13,807 nt of DNA from DASQDN01 sp035630195. GTDB taxonomy: Bacteria > Acidobacteriota > Terriglobia > Bryobacterales > Bryobacteraceae. The stretch covers positions 1-13,807 of the forward strand of contig DASQLD010000459.1 of the NCBI GenBank assembly GCA_035630195.1, read 5' to 3'. Within the stretch, counting starts at the first letter, position 1, and every line of letters starts with the position of its first letter. The notes under the pieces were generated by a model. It had not been told where the DNA came from. It did no database searches and was given only the letters and a program-made list of their open reading frames with translations. Shown here piece after piece: positions 1 through 6,786 of the stretch. The position numbers were made by a program, and so were the translations under genes.

Positions 1-91
1 CAGCCTTCCGCTTCTGGCCTTGCTTCCGACTTTCTCACTTCACCTTTTGGGTGAGCCCCATCCAATGAGCTTTCCAACGACATGTCCATTT

Positions 92-484
92 CTACCAAAC
101 ACTTCGCCGCTGATGCGCCCGTCCCAACTGCCGCTTATGGGGTGAATCAAAGCGCAGATAAAGCTCGCCCCGCCCTTTCACGCGACCCGGCCGCTTCACT
201 TCGGTGACGGTACCGCTCACATAGCTGCCTTGCGGAACCACGATCCGGCCGTTCAAAACCACCGGATAAAGCGTCTCCAGATAAACGCGATCTCCAACCG
301 CCGTCTGCTTGCTGCTGAGCGTGTTCAGTAGCGATAACGGAATCTTCGTTCCTGCGTTCAAAGTTACGGCATTGACAGGCGGTTGTTCCGAAGTCCGAAG
401 ACCCTCTGATGCCGGGGGCGGCGCTGGCTGGGCGAGGGCGCACGTGGCGAGAACGAGCGTTAGAGTCAGCTCTTTCAAGATCAT
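92..484 (-). CDS. Small secreted protein of unknown function, C-terminus possibly frameshifted
   Basis: Encodes 130 residues. An N-terminal signal peptide is visible (MILKELTLTLVLATCALAQ, cleavage likely after ALA), followed by a proline-rich linker. A compact beta-rich domain then contains NAGTKIPLSL, VGDRVYLET and VVPQGSYVSGTV. This resembles short secreted or envelope proteins common in Acidobacteriota that recall the beta-domain of TrbI/VirB10-like proteins; I recognise the style and not a named family. The gene lies 14 bp downstream of the outer-membrane barrel gene on the same strand, so the two are probably co-transcribed. The last ~16 residues (after RFDS) become basic and low in hydrophobics, unlike the preceding domain. 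Another frame continues to a stop at 40-42 with protein-like sequence (DGRISGEVFGRNGHVVG), so the true C-terminus is uncertain. Function unknown. Confidence 0.6.
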   Translation of the reverse strand: MILKELTLTLVLATCALAQPAPPPASEGLRTSEQPPVNAVTLNAGTKIPLSLLNTLSSKQTAVGDRVYLETLYPVVLNGRIVVPQGSYVSGTVTEVKRPGRVKGRGELYLRFDSPHKRQLGRAHQRRSVW

Positions 485-498
485 GTTAGTGTCCGCCC

Positions 499-1038
499 TT
501 AGAAAGAAATGCCGACAAGCGCTTGCACCTGGTTCGGATTCGTCGCCGGATAGTTATATCCGCCCCATCGCGTATAGCGGACTTCGGGAGACAGCTTCAA
601 GGCCCAAGCCTTGAACGTGATTCCGCCACTAACGACAGCGCCGACAGCGGGCTCAGTGCTTTCTACGCGTCTTGCGAAACCACCCGCTCCTCCATCGTCG
701 AACCAGATGTTTCGGAAAGCGAATCCACTGGCTGCGTAAGGACGGACGGCCGACTCTCGATCCGCAAAATAGAACTTGCCGAGAAGGGGGAACTCAATCG
801 AATGTCCGCGCAGGACTCGGCTCGAGCTGGCACTTCCGAAACGGTTGTACAACGCATTTACCTCTACGGCAACGCGGGGGCCGAAGCCGAGTTCCAACGC
901 AGGTCCGACAACGTAGCGCTGGCTTCGATCGGTTCGTTCTGCGGGATCGGTAAATAGCCCTCCGCCTTTCAAGCCGAAGGACAAAGATTGCGCATTCAAG
1001 GGAGCGCAAATGAGAAGAGCAAAACACAAATACCTCAT
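499..1038 (-). CDS. Small outer-membrane beta-barrel protein
   Basis: A 179-residue protein with a clear signal peptide (MRYLCFALLICAPLNAQ) followed by SLSFGLKGGGLF, a typical first transmembrane beta-strand. Alternating polar/apolar strands rich in Gly and aromatics run to the end, for example FPLLGKFYF, RPYAASGFAF and LSPEVRYTRW. It terminates in Phe (ALVGISF), the C-terminal signature recognised by the BAM assembly machinery. Length and pattern fit an eight-stranded OmpA/OmpW/PorT-like barrel in the outer membrane. No periplasmic peptidoglycan-binding domain is present. It is the first gene of a probable two-gene minus-strand operon. The leader holds a palindrome and a hairpin that runs almost up to the ATG, and no Shine-Dalgarno is visible there. 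The exact role (pore, adhesin or structural) cannot be read from the sequence. Confidence 0.8.
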   Translation of the reverse strand: MRYLCFALLICAPLNAQSLSFGLKGGGLFTDPAERTDRSQRYVVGPALELGFGPRVAVEVNALYNRFGSASSSRVLRGHSIEFPLLGKFYFADRESAVRPYAASGFAFRNIWFDDGGAGGFARRVESTEPAVGAVVSGGITFKAWALKLSPEVRYTRWGGYNYPATNPNQVQALVGISF

Positions 1039-1039
1039 A

Positions 1040-1068
1040 CTGTCGGAACAGACGTGCGGTCTCGACAG
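1040..1068 (-). promoter_or_regulatory. Start-proximal 5'-leader hairpin of the barrel gene
   Basis: On the minus strand the arms CTGTCG (1068-1063) and CGACAG (1045-1040) pair, with an inner stem AGAC/GTCT around a 5-nt loop CGCAC and a 4-nt bulge (GTTC) on one side. This makes about 10 paired bases ending one nucleotide before the ATG at 1038. No separate Shine-Dalgarno is seen, so the structure would sit where the ribosome must land. A role in translational control is inference. Confidence 0.4.
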
Positions 1069-1075
1069 CGCGTAT

Positions 1076-1091
1076 GTAAAGAATTCTTTAC
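1076..1091. promoter_or_regulatory. Perfect 16-bp palindrome, candidate operator
   Basis: GTAAAGAATTCTTTAC equals its own reverse complement over all 16 bases. It lies about 38 bp upstream of the start codon of the outer-membrane barrel gene, in the stretch where its promoter should be. Eight-base half-sites with no spacer suit a dimeric helix-turn-helix regulator. No regulator gene is seen in the window and I do not recognise the motif as a known box. Confidence 0.45.
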
Positions 1092-1164
1092 GAACATCTA
1101 AGCAACCGGTTCCGGCTCCTCTGCGTTAACACGTCGAGTCTTTCTCCTTCCCTCAACTCCTTCC

Positions 1165-1876
1165 TTAGCGAAATGCGACCGTCATGAAATCGAAGTGCGG
1201 GAAGAGGTCGTCATTGACCGCGTCCACCAAATCAAACCGACTTCCCAAGTACCGTTCCGTCGTCGTAATGAACACATGTCTCAACAGCAGTTGAATCTGC
1301 TCGACGTTCCCGCTGGCGGCTCTACATAATTTCGCGGAAGTTCTTCTCAAGTTATGCGGAGCAAGTTTGGGCACACCGATCTGGGCCGCGTATCCCTGGA
1401 TAATGGACTAAATCACGCGGGCGGTGAGGCCGTCGCGTAGACTCGGCCGCCTTTTCAGTCATAGATCGAAACCTTCACTCCGTTCGGGACCGACACGGTG
1501 CGCCGGAGTCTGCCCTTCCCGAGCAAATCAACGAGCGCCCAGCGGCTGCCGGGCAGATGGATCTCTTCGACCGCAGGCTGGACCAACAAATCGCGTCGCA
1601 GCCCACAGCGAGCAACAACCCGAGGATCACGCGATGCCGCTTGCCGTTCGCCGTCGGGATTCGGCAGCGAGAGCAGCCGGCTTGCCTGCTGCGCGCCGGT
1701 GAGTCAGTTTCCTGCCAGGGGTCCCTCGCTTCGCGCGCCGGGTACCGTCGCAATTCCGGCACCGAGTTCGGGCAACAAAAACCCGTTGTCGACGGCCTTA
1801 CCGACAAGCTTTTGATGGCTGCCAGTTGGACGTAAAGGGCGGAAGCGGCAAGCCTCAGCCTCAAGCACAGGGTCAT
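1165..1876 (-). pseudogene. Degenerate tyrosine recombinase (phage-integrase family)
   Basis: Reading along the minus strand but changing frame recovers most of a tyrosine recombinase. In order: VQLAAIKSL (core-binding end, ~1830), VGKAVDNGFLLPELGAGI then AGN-stop-LT (stop at 1704-1706, where the family has Trp), QQASRLLSLPNP, NGKRHRVILGLLLAVGC in another frame, GLRRDLL (catalytic Arg I region), SRWALVDLLGKGRLRRTVSV, a TGA after VKVSIYD, then LRDGLTARVI-stop-SIIQGYAAQIG (TAG at 1408-1410, again a Trp position). The C-terminal part contains HNLRRT (His/Arg II) and TTERYLGS with the nucleophilic Tyr. The usual LLGH reads LLRH. About 20 residues between VKVSIYD and GLTARV appear lost. With at least three frame changes and three in-frame stops it cannot make active enzyme. 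It is a relic of a mobile element or integron-like integrase; no flanking att sites or partner genes were recognised. Confidence 0.85.
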
Positions 1877-2268
1877 AGGCGGTGGAGCTGAGTTGGAGGG
1901 CCACGGGTTGTGGCCCGAGAGCGACGTAGCTCATACGGCCGGCTCCCCTAAGGAGCTGCAGCTGGACGGGAGCGCGGGGATGCTGCTCTTCCCAGAGGGG
2001 ATGAACGTCGGCGCCGCAGGGGCAGAAAAGCCGGGCCTGCCCACCGCGCAGCGAATCGTTGCGCGCTGGTAGCGCGGGCGGGTCCGGTAAAGATCTACTA
2101 TCGGCTGGCATCGGGAAAAAGATGAGGAAAGCAGATCGGAAGACATCATTGTCAACACTGTGGTCGTGACATGACAAGCCAGCGAGCTGCGCTACACGAG
2201 GCACTCAGCTGAATCGTATTATCCAGTCGCAGCCTAGAAGACGCGTACGGCTAGTTCACAATCGAATC
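1877..2268. other. Gene-poor interval, no supportable gene
   Basis: About 390 bp between the decayed recombinase and the amidohydrolase. Open frames exist on both strands, but none shows a recognisable domain, a convincing ribosome-binding site or family-like composition. The minus-strand frame that runs into the recombinase relic may hold further eroded N-terminal sequence of that gene, though I could not align it to anything. A 6-bp inverted repeat TTGTCA/TGACAA (2149-2177, 17-bp spacer) is present and may be chance. Confidence 0.4.
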
Positions 2269-3447
2269 ATGCTTCTTTCAATCGCTACGATCATCATTGC
2301 TGGCGCACGACTCATCGATGGCCGAGGCGGCCCGCCGATAGAGAACTCCGTTGTGGTGATCGACGGTGACCGGATCATTGCGGCCGGTGCTAAGGCACGC
2401 GTACGTATTCCAGCGGGTGAAACGTTCGATGCCTCCGGTCTCACCCTGCTTCCAGGGCTTATCGACGCGCATTTCCATCGGAGCCGTCCCGAATTGGCCA
2501 ACATGTTCTTGAAGAATGGAGTGACAAGCGTACGAGATCCCGGCGCGTGGAATCAGAGCTACGATCCTGTCAAGGCGCTGGGCGTGCCAATTCCGCGGCT
2601 CTTCCTGACTGGCCCACACCTCGATATGGCGCCGGCCGCATACCCGCAGAATTCGCTTCTCGTCAACGACCCCGAGGAGGCGCGCGCCGTCGTAAACCGC
2701 TTCGTAGATGAAGGCGCGACTGCGTTGAAGGTATATTTTCGACTGCCTCTGGCCACCATTCGTGCCGTGTGCGAGGCTGCTCATCAGCGCAACGTGCCGG
2801 TCACTGCGCATCTTGAGATTGTGCGCGCGGATGACGCCATTGAGGCAGGTCTCGATGGCATCGAGCACGTGACAAGCGTTGGTACTTCGATAGCGGATCC
2901 CATGGAGGCGGAGAGATTTCGACAGGCGGTTACCGCCGACAATGCAGCGCGCAACGAGGGCCGATACCAACTGTGGAGTAAGATCGACCTCCAGTCAACG
3001 CGAGTAACCCGTCTGATCGATCTGATGGTGCGGCGGGGCGTCTTCTTTTCTCCAAACCTGGCGATCTTCGAACGACGCGCTGGAGAACGCGGCGCAACCG
3101 ACATGCACGCCAAAGCTTGCGAAAACATGCGACGTTTCACCGGAATGGCGCGGAAAGCCGGAGTTCGTGTTGTTGTAGGTTCCCATTCCAACGTCCCGTA
3201 TGCGGAGACAGGCTGGGCCTATCAGCGCGAGATGGAACTGATGTTGGATAGCGGCATCACGCCGATGGAGGTAATCGCCGGAGCTACGTTGGACAACGCC
3301 AGGTTTTTTCGCTCAGAGGCTACCATTGGGTCGATCGAGCCTGGGAAACTCGCTGACCTCATCCTGATTGAGGGAGACGTGCTGCGCGACTTCAGTGCGA
3401 TGCGCCGCGTCCGGCGGGTCATGCTCAACGGTAATTGGGTACGGTAG
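2269..3447 (+). CDS. Metal-dependent amidohydrolase (imidazolonepropionase-like family)
   Basis: A 392-residue amidohydrolase-superfamily enzyme. The N-terminal beta-sandwich half (ARLIDGRGG, IDGDRIIAAG) precedes the TIM barrel, and the C-terminus closes the sandwich (SIEPGKLADLILIEGD). Visible metal-site elements are DAHFH (His68, His70), a likely carboxylated lysine in ALKVYF (Lys154), His181 in VTAHLE and His200 in GIEHVTS. The final metal-ligand Asp, normally within a GTD-like motif, is not evident: the equivalent stretch reads VVVGSHSNVPYA (residues 301-312). Relatives act on cyclic amides, dipeptides (prolidase-like) or similar substrates; the specific substrate cannot be inferred. No strong signal peptide is seen, since MLLSIATIIIAGA merges into the first beta-strand. 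It heads the plus-strand block, with a small secreted protein 55 bp downstream. The Shine-Dalgarno is poor. Confidence 0.82.
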   Translation: MLLSIATIIIAGARLIDGRGGPPIENSVVVIDGDRIIAAGAKARVRIPAGETFDASGLTLLPGLIDAHFHRSRPELANMFLKNGVTSVRDPGAWNQSYDPVKALGVPIPRLFLTGPHLDMAPAAYPQNSLLVNDPEEARAVVNRFVDEGATALKVYFRLPLATIRAVCEAAHQRNVPVTAHLEIVRADDAIEAGLDGIEHVTSVGTSIADPMEAERFRQAVTADNAARNEGRYQLWSKIDLQSTRVTRLIDLMVRRGVFFSPNLAIFERRAGERGATDMHAKACENMRRFTGMARKAGVRVVVGSHSNVPYAETGWAYQREMELMLDSGITPMEVIAGATLDNARFFRSEATIGSIEPGKLADLILIEGDVLRDFSAMRRVRRVMLNGNWVR

Positions 3448-3502
3448 GGCATCGAAGCGCGCCTATCCCCCAAATCACACACATAGTGAGAGAATGCTCC
3501 AA

Positions 3503-3844
3503 ATGAAACTGGTTCTACTGATTATTGCTGCCTCTGCGCTTCTCGGGGCCGACCTGAATGGCAAGTGGAATTTTATATGGCAAACGCCCGGCGGCGAACG
3601 GCGCAGTACGCTCACGTTCACTCAAAACGCCGAAAAGGTGGAGGCCCGGTTTCCGGACGGGAAGGAACCTGTCACAGGCACTTTCAAAGATGGAACGCTC
3701 TCGCTGGCGGGGCGCGTGTACTCGCCTGAAGCAGGAGACACCGCCGACTTTCAACTGCACGGAACGTTGTCGGAAGGCGAGTTGAAAGGCAAGGGTGGCT
3801 GGGGCGAACACCAGTTGACCTTCACGGCCCGAAAAGCGGATTAA
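3503..3844 (+). CDS. Small secreted beta-rich protein of unknown function
   Basis: 113 residues from the ATG at 3503; an in-frame ATG at 3494 would add MLQ. I prefer 3503 because GAGAG lies about 10 bp upstream and it gives a clean signal peptide, MKLVLLIIAASALLGA. The mature part starts DLNGKWNFIWQTPGGE and is a series of short beta-strands (STLTFTQNAEKVEARF, VTGTFKDGTLSLAGRV, FQLHGTLSEGELKGKG, HQLTFTARKAD), a small lipocalin-like or beta-sandwich pattern often seen in acidobacterial exported proteins. There are no cysteines and no catalytic motif. It sits 55 bp after the amidohydrolase and 14 bp before the PLP enzyme, so it is probably in their transcript. A binding or chaperone-like periplasmic role is possible but unproven. 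Confidence 0.72.
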   Translation: MKLVLLIIAASALLGADLNGKWNFIWQTPGGERRSTLTFTQNAEKVEARFPDGKEPVTGTFKDGTLSLAGRVYSPEAGDTADFQLHGTLSEGELKGKGGWGEHQLTFTARKAD

Positions 3845-3858
3845 CCGGTAAGGGAGAG

Positions 3859-5202
3859 ATGAGGGACCTGTTGCATCTGACTGCCGAGACAGCAGCACGC
3901 TATCTGGACAATCTCGACGATCGGGGCGTGGCGCCCTCGCCGAAGGCGCTCGCGAGCCTCACGGAACTATACGAGCCGTTCCCCGAACTACCGATGGAAG
4001 ACTCATCCGTACTCGCGAGCCTGGATCGCATCGGTTCGCCGGCAACGACAGCTATGGCTGGGCAGCGGTACTTCGGATTTGTGATGGGCGGCTCGCTCCC
4101 AGCGGCACTGGCTGCGAACTGGTTGGCCGGCGCCTGGGATCAGTGCCCGGGCTTGTTTGTGGCGTCGCCAATCGGAGCTGTGTTGGAAGAGGTTTGCTTG
4201 GGCTGGTTGTTGGATGCGTTGAAACTTCCCGACGATTGCGGCGGCGCATTCGTGACAGGAGCGACGATGGCCAACTTCACAGCACTGGCGGCTGCGCGTC
4301 ACGCGGTTCTTGCGCGCTCAGGATGGGACGTGGAAGCCGATGGACTATTTGGCGCGCCGCCGATCACAGTAATAGTCGGACACGAGGCGCATCCCTCCGT
4401 GATCAAGGCGCTAGGACTCCTGGGCTTAGGGCGCTCGAGAATCGTGCGGGTTCCTACGGACTGTCAGGGTCGGATGATCGCCGCCGAAATGCCATCTCTG
4501 AGCGGCCCAGCGATTATTTGTCTGCAGGCAGGGAATGTAAACACAGGCGCCTTTGATCCTGCAGTGGAGATTTGCGCCAGGGTCCGGTCGACGGCAGCGT
4601 GGGTGCATGTCGACGGCGCCTTCGGCCTTTGGGCGGCAGCGAGTTCGGAGTATGCCCATTTGTTGGAAGGCTTCGTGGCTGCCGATTCCTGGGCCACAGA
4701 CGCTCACAAGTGGCTGAACGTCCCCTACGATAGCGGTCTGGCATTCGTTCGAGATGCGGCCGCACTGAAAAGCGCAATGTCGGTGACTGCCGCATATCTG
4801 CCGCAGGGAGGACATCGTGAGCCTTCGCAATACACACCGGAACTTTCGCGCCGGGCTCGCGGTGTAGAGATTTGGGCAGCTCTGAAGTCCCTCGGGCGCA
4901 CTGGTATCGCGGATTTGATTGAGCGGAATTGTCGCCTCGCACGCCGCTTCGGCAAAGCACTGCAGCAAGGCGGCTGCGAAATTCTGAATGAAGTTGTGTT
5001 GAACCAAGTTCTGGTCTCTTTTGGTGATGCAGTTCGCACACGACAGGTGATCGAACGAGTCCAGCAGGATGGTACGTGCTGGTGCGGTCCCACAGAATGG
5101 CAAGGCCGAACGGCTATGCGTATCAGCGTATCCTCATGGAGAACGCGGGATGATGACGTCGATCGCAGTGTCTTTGCGATTCTGCGGGCAGCAAGGGCGT
5201 AG
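3859..5202 (+). CDS. PLP-dependent group II decarboxylase-family enzyme
   Basis: 447 residues, fold-type I PLP enzyme of the aromatic-L-amino-acid/glutamate decarboxylase family. Visible signatures: GGAFVTGATMANFTAL (128-143, cofactor phosphate-binding loop), His178 in GHEAHPSV (stacks on the pyridine ring), GNVNTG (225-230), HVDGAFG with Asp252 (pairs with the ring nitrogen) and DAHKWLNVPYDSG with Lys284 as Schiff-base lysine. All expected PLP contacts are present, so the enzyme should be active. Such enzymes decarboxylate aromatic or acidic amino acids, and some family members act as aldehyde synthases; the substrate is not readable here. The start has AAGGGAG immediately upstream. It lies 14 bp after the small secreted protein, which indicates co-transcription. 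No signal peptide is seen, so it is probably cytoplasmic. Confidence 0.85.
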   Translation: MRDLLHLTAETAARYLDNLDDRGVAPSPKALASLTELYEPFPELPMEDSSVLASLDRIGSPATTAMAGQRYFGFVMGGSLPAALAANWLAGAWDQCPGLFVASPIGAVLEEVCLGWLLDALKLPDDCGGAFVTGATMANFTALAAARHAVLARSGWDVEADGLFGAPPITVIVGHEAHPSVIKALGLLGLGRSRIVRVPTDCQGRMIAAEMPSLSGPAIICLQAGNVNTGAFDPAVEICARVRSTAAWVHVDGAFGLWAAASSEYAHLLEGFVAADSWATDAHKWLNVPYDSGLAFVRDAAALKSAMSVTAAYLPQGGHREPSQYTPELSRRARGVEIWAALKSLGRTGIADLIERNCRLARRFGKALQQGGCEILNEVVLNQVLVSFGDAVRTRQVIERVQQDGTCWCGPTEWQGRTAMRISVSSWRTRDDDVDRSVFAILRAARA

Positions 5203-5350
5203 GTTCATCGGCGTAAGACCTTAGGCGGTTGATAGAACCGGAGACGCGGGTGTTTTCTACAGTTACAGCTCTCCAGTTATCACGCAGATCGGCGGAAGCT
5301 TCCTCGATCCCTCGCCACGACAAGGAAAGCTTAGAATGTAACAGCATTCT
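5203..5350. promoter_or_regulatory. Intergenic region before the FAD-linked oxidase
   Basis: 148 bp separate the decarboxylase stop from the oxidase start, long enough for a promoter. It holds a short CGGTT/AACCG hairpin (5226-5240, 5-nt loop, no T tract), a 10-bp palindrome GGAAGCTTCC (5294-5303) and the start-abutting inverted repeat listed separately. No convincing -35/-10 pair was found by eye. Confidence 0.3.
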
Positions 5351-5351
5351 A
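5332..5351. promoter_or_regulatory. Inverted repeat overlapping the oxidase start codon
   Basis: TAGAATG and CATTCTA are perfect 7-bp inverted arms separated by 6 bp (TAACAG). The right arm ends on the A of the ATG at 5351. The geometry (20 bp, dyad symmetry) suits a dimeric repressor site, or in RNA a small hairpin hiding the start. No Shine-Dalgarno of usual strength is seen nearby, apart from AAGGAA about 20 bp upstream. The function is inferred from position only. Confidence 0.4.
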
Positions 5352-6739
5352 TGTCCTGGGCCTATTTGGAAGACGCTTCTGGTTATCGAGGCTTCGCCGA
5401 CAAAGTTCTTGTTCCCGCCAGCGAACCTGAGCTCCTTGAGATCGTTAACAGTGCCAGAACATCAAAGACTCCGCTCACTATTGCCGGCGCTGGAAGCGGT
5501 ATTACCGGCGGGCGTTGTCCGGAAGGCGGGTGGCTCATCTCAATGGAAAAGTTCACCAAGCTCGAAATCCATCCCGGCTTGGCGGTCTGTGGGGCCGGTG
5601 TTCATCTCATGGATTTGCATGCGGCAACGAGCCGGACTGGGCAATTCTATCCTCCGGATCCGACGGAAACTCTCGCGGCCGTCGGTGGAACGATTGCCTG
5701 CAATGCTTCCGGGTCACGGAGCTTCAAATACGGCGCCACACAACGTTGGATCGAGCGGCTACGGGTTTTGCTCATGGACGGTCGCGTTCTCGACGTGCGG
5801 CGCGGCGATCGGATCGATTTTGATGTGCCGGATATTCCACAACCAAAAGCGTGTAAGCACTCGGCCGGTTATCCGCTGGCGCGCGACATGGCTTGGATTG
5901 ATCTCTTTGCGGGCTCAGAGGGTACGCTCGGCATCGTGATAGAAGGCTCATTGAAACTTCTACCATCCCCAAAATGCATTCTTGCGGGTGTGGTGTTCTT
6001 TCGGAGTGAAGACGGAGCGCTCGATGCGCTCGACAACTGGCGTACCGTGGCTGGTCTCCGCATGCTCGAATATATCGACGGCGATGCGCTCGACCTGATC
6101 CGCGCAAAATACCCTCAGATCCCGACAGAAGCCTGCGGTGCGCTGATTATTGAGCAAGTGGACTTCGGAGAGTCGGAACTCGACGCCTGGACGGAACGCA
6201 TGAACCGGCAATGCGCTTTGGAGAAAGTCTCATGGTTCGGTTCGACCGATGCCGATCGTGAGCGCTTTCGGGAGTTTCGCCACGCGCTGCCGGAAACCGT
6301 TCTCGCTACAGTTCAGCAGCACAAGTTCATGAGCCTGATCTCCGACTTTGCGGTACCTGTGAACAAGCACCGTGAAATGCTCCGCTACTACCGCCAGCGG
6401 CTGAGCCAATCCTACATCGGCCGCCATGTCATCTATGGTCATGTGGGAAGTGGTCACTACCATGTCAACTTGCTTCCGTCGAACCAGCCTGAATTTGAGC
6501 AGGGTCAGCGGCTCTTTGACGAGTTTGCCCGGAAAGCGGTCGAGATGGGCGGCACTGTCGCGGCCGAGCACGGACTCGGCAAACGTAAGCGCGACTATCT
6601 GAAATATCAATACAATCCACAGCAGATCGGAGCGATGATGGCCGTCAAGAGACTGCTCGATCCGGATTGGCTTCTGGGACGGGGAACGCTGTTCGAAGCG
6701 CCTGGCGGAACCGACCCTGGTTCTTCCTCACTGGAGTAG
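5351..6739 (+). CDS. GlcD-type FAD-linked oxidoreductase
   Basis: 462 residues of the FAD-linked oxidase superfamily (glycolate oxidase subunit GlcD, D-lactate dehydrogenase, alkyl-DHAP synthase type). The N-terminal PCMH FAD-binding domain shows AGAGSGITGGRCPEGG (45-60), PPDPTETLAAVGGTIACNAS (101-120) and GSEGTLGIVIEGSLKLLP (188-205). The C-terminal substrate domain carries GHVGSGHYHVN (363-373) and AAEHGLGKRK (404-413), matching the family's GHxGDGNxH and EHGIG motifs, although the first is altered to SGH. Relatives oxidise 2-hydroxy acids to 2-oxo acids, passing electrons to quinone or a partner Fe-S subunit. No Fe-S domain is fused and no GlcE/GlcF genes are nearby. No signal peptide is seen. 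It stands 148 bp after the decarboxylase with its own candidate operator, so it may be separately controlled. Confidence 0.85.
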   Translation: MSWAYLEDASGYRGFADKVLVPASEPELLEIVNSARTSKTPLTIAGAGSGITGGRCPEGGWLISMEKFTKLEIHPGLAVCGAGVHLMDLHAATSRTGQFYPPDPTETLAAVGGTIACNASGSRSFKYGATQRWIERLRVLLMDGRVLDVRRGDRIDFDVPDIPQPKACKHSAGYPLARDMAWIDLFAGSEGTLGIVIEGSLKLLPSPKCILAGVVFFRSEDGALDALDNWRTVAGLRMLEYIDGDALDLIRAKYPQIPTEACGALIIEQVDFGESELDAWTERMNRQCALEKVSWFGSTDADRERFREFRHALPETVLATVQQHKFMSLISDFAVPVNKHREMLRYYRQRLSQSYIGRHVIYGHVGSGHYHVNLLPSNQPEFEQGQRLFDEFARKAVEMGGTVAAEHGLGKRKRDYLKYQYNPQQIGAMMAVKRLLDPDWLLGRGTLFEAPGGTDPGSSSLE

Positions 6740-6786
6740 ACTAACTGAATACTCGCACCCTTTTGAGGAAGTAAGGATCAGGAGAG

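Noticed and set aside
2149..2177. TTGTCA/TGACAA inverted repeat (also TTGACA on the minus strand) read as a promoter -35 or operator
   Set aside because: No -10 hexamer lies at proper spacing on either strand, the arms are only 6 bp with a 17-bp spacer, and the start codon of the next gene is about 90 bp away.
1704..2204. Minus-strand 166-codon open frame as a separate gene
   Set aside because: Its C-terminal third is recombinase sequence out of context, ending at a premature stop where Trp is expected; the N-terminal part has no recognisable domain.
2278..2970. Long minus-strand open frame inside the amidohydrolase gene
   Set aside because: It is antisense to a well-supported enzyme and its translation has no family-like pattern.
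5294..5303. GGAAGCTTCC palindrome as an operator
   Set aside because: A 10-bp palindrome is short enough to arise by chance, and it has no second copy or obvious promoter relation.
5229..5939. Plus-strand 236-codon open frame overlapping the oxidase
   Set aside because: It overlaps the FAD-binding domain in another frame, and its Ser/Arg-rich composition is typical of an out-of-frame shadow.
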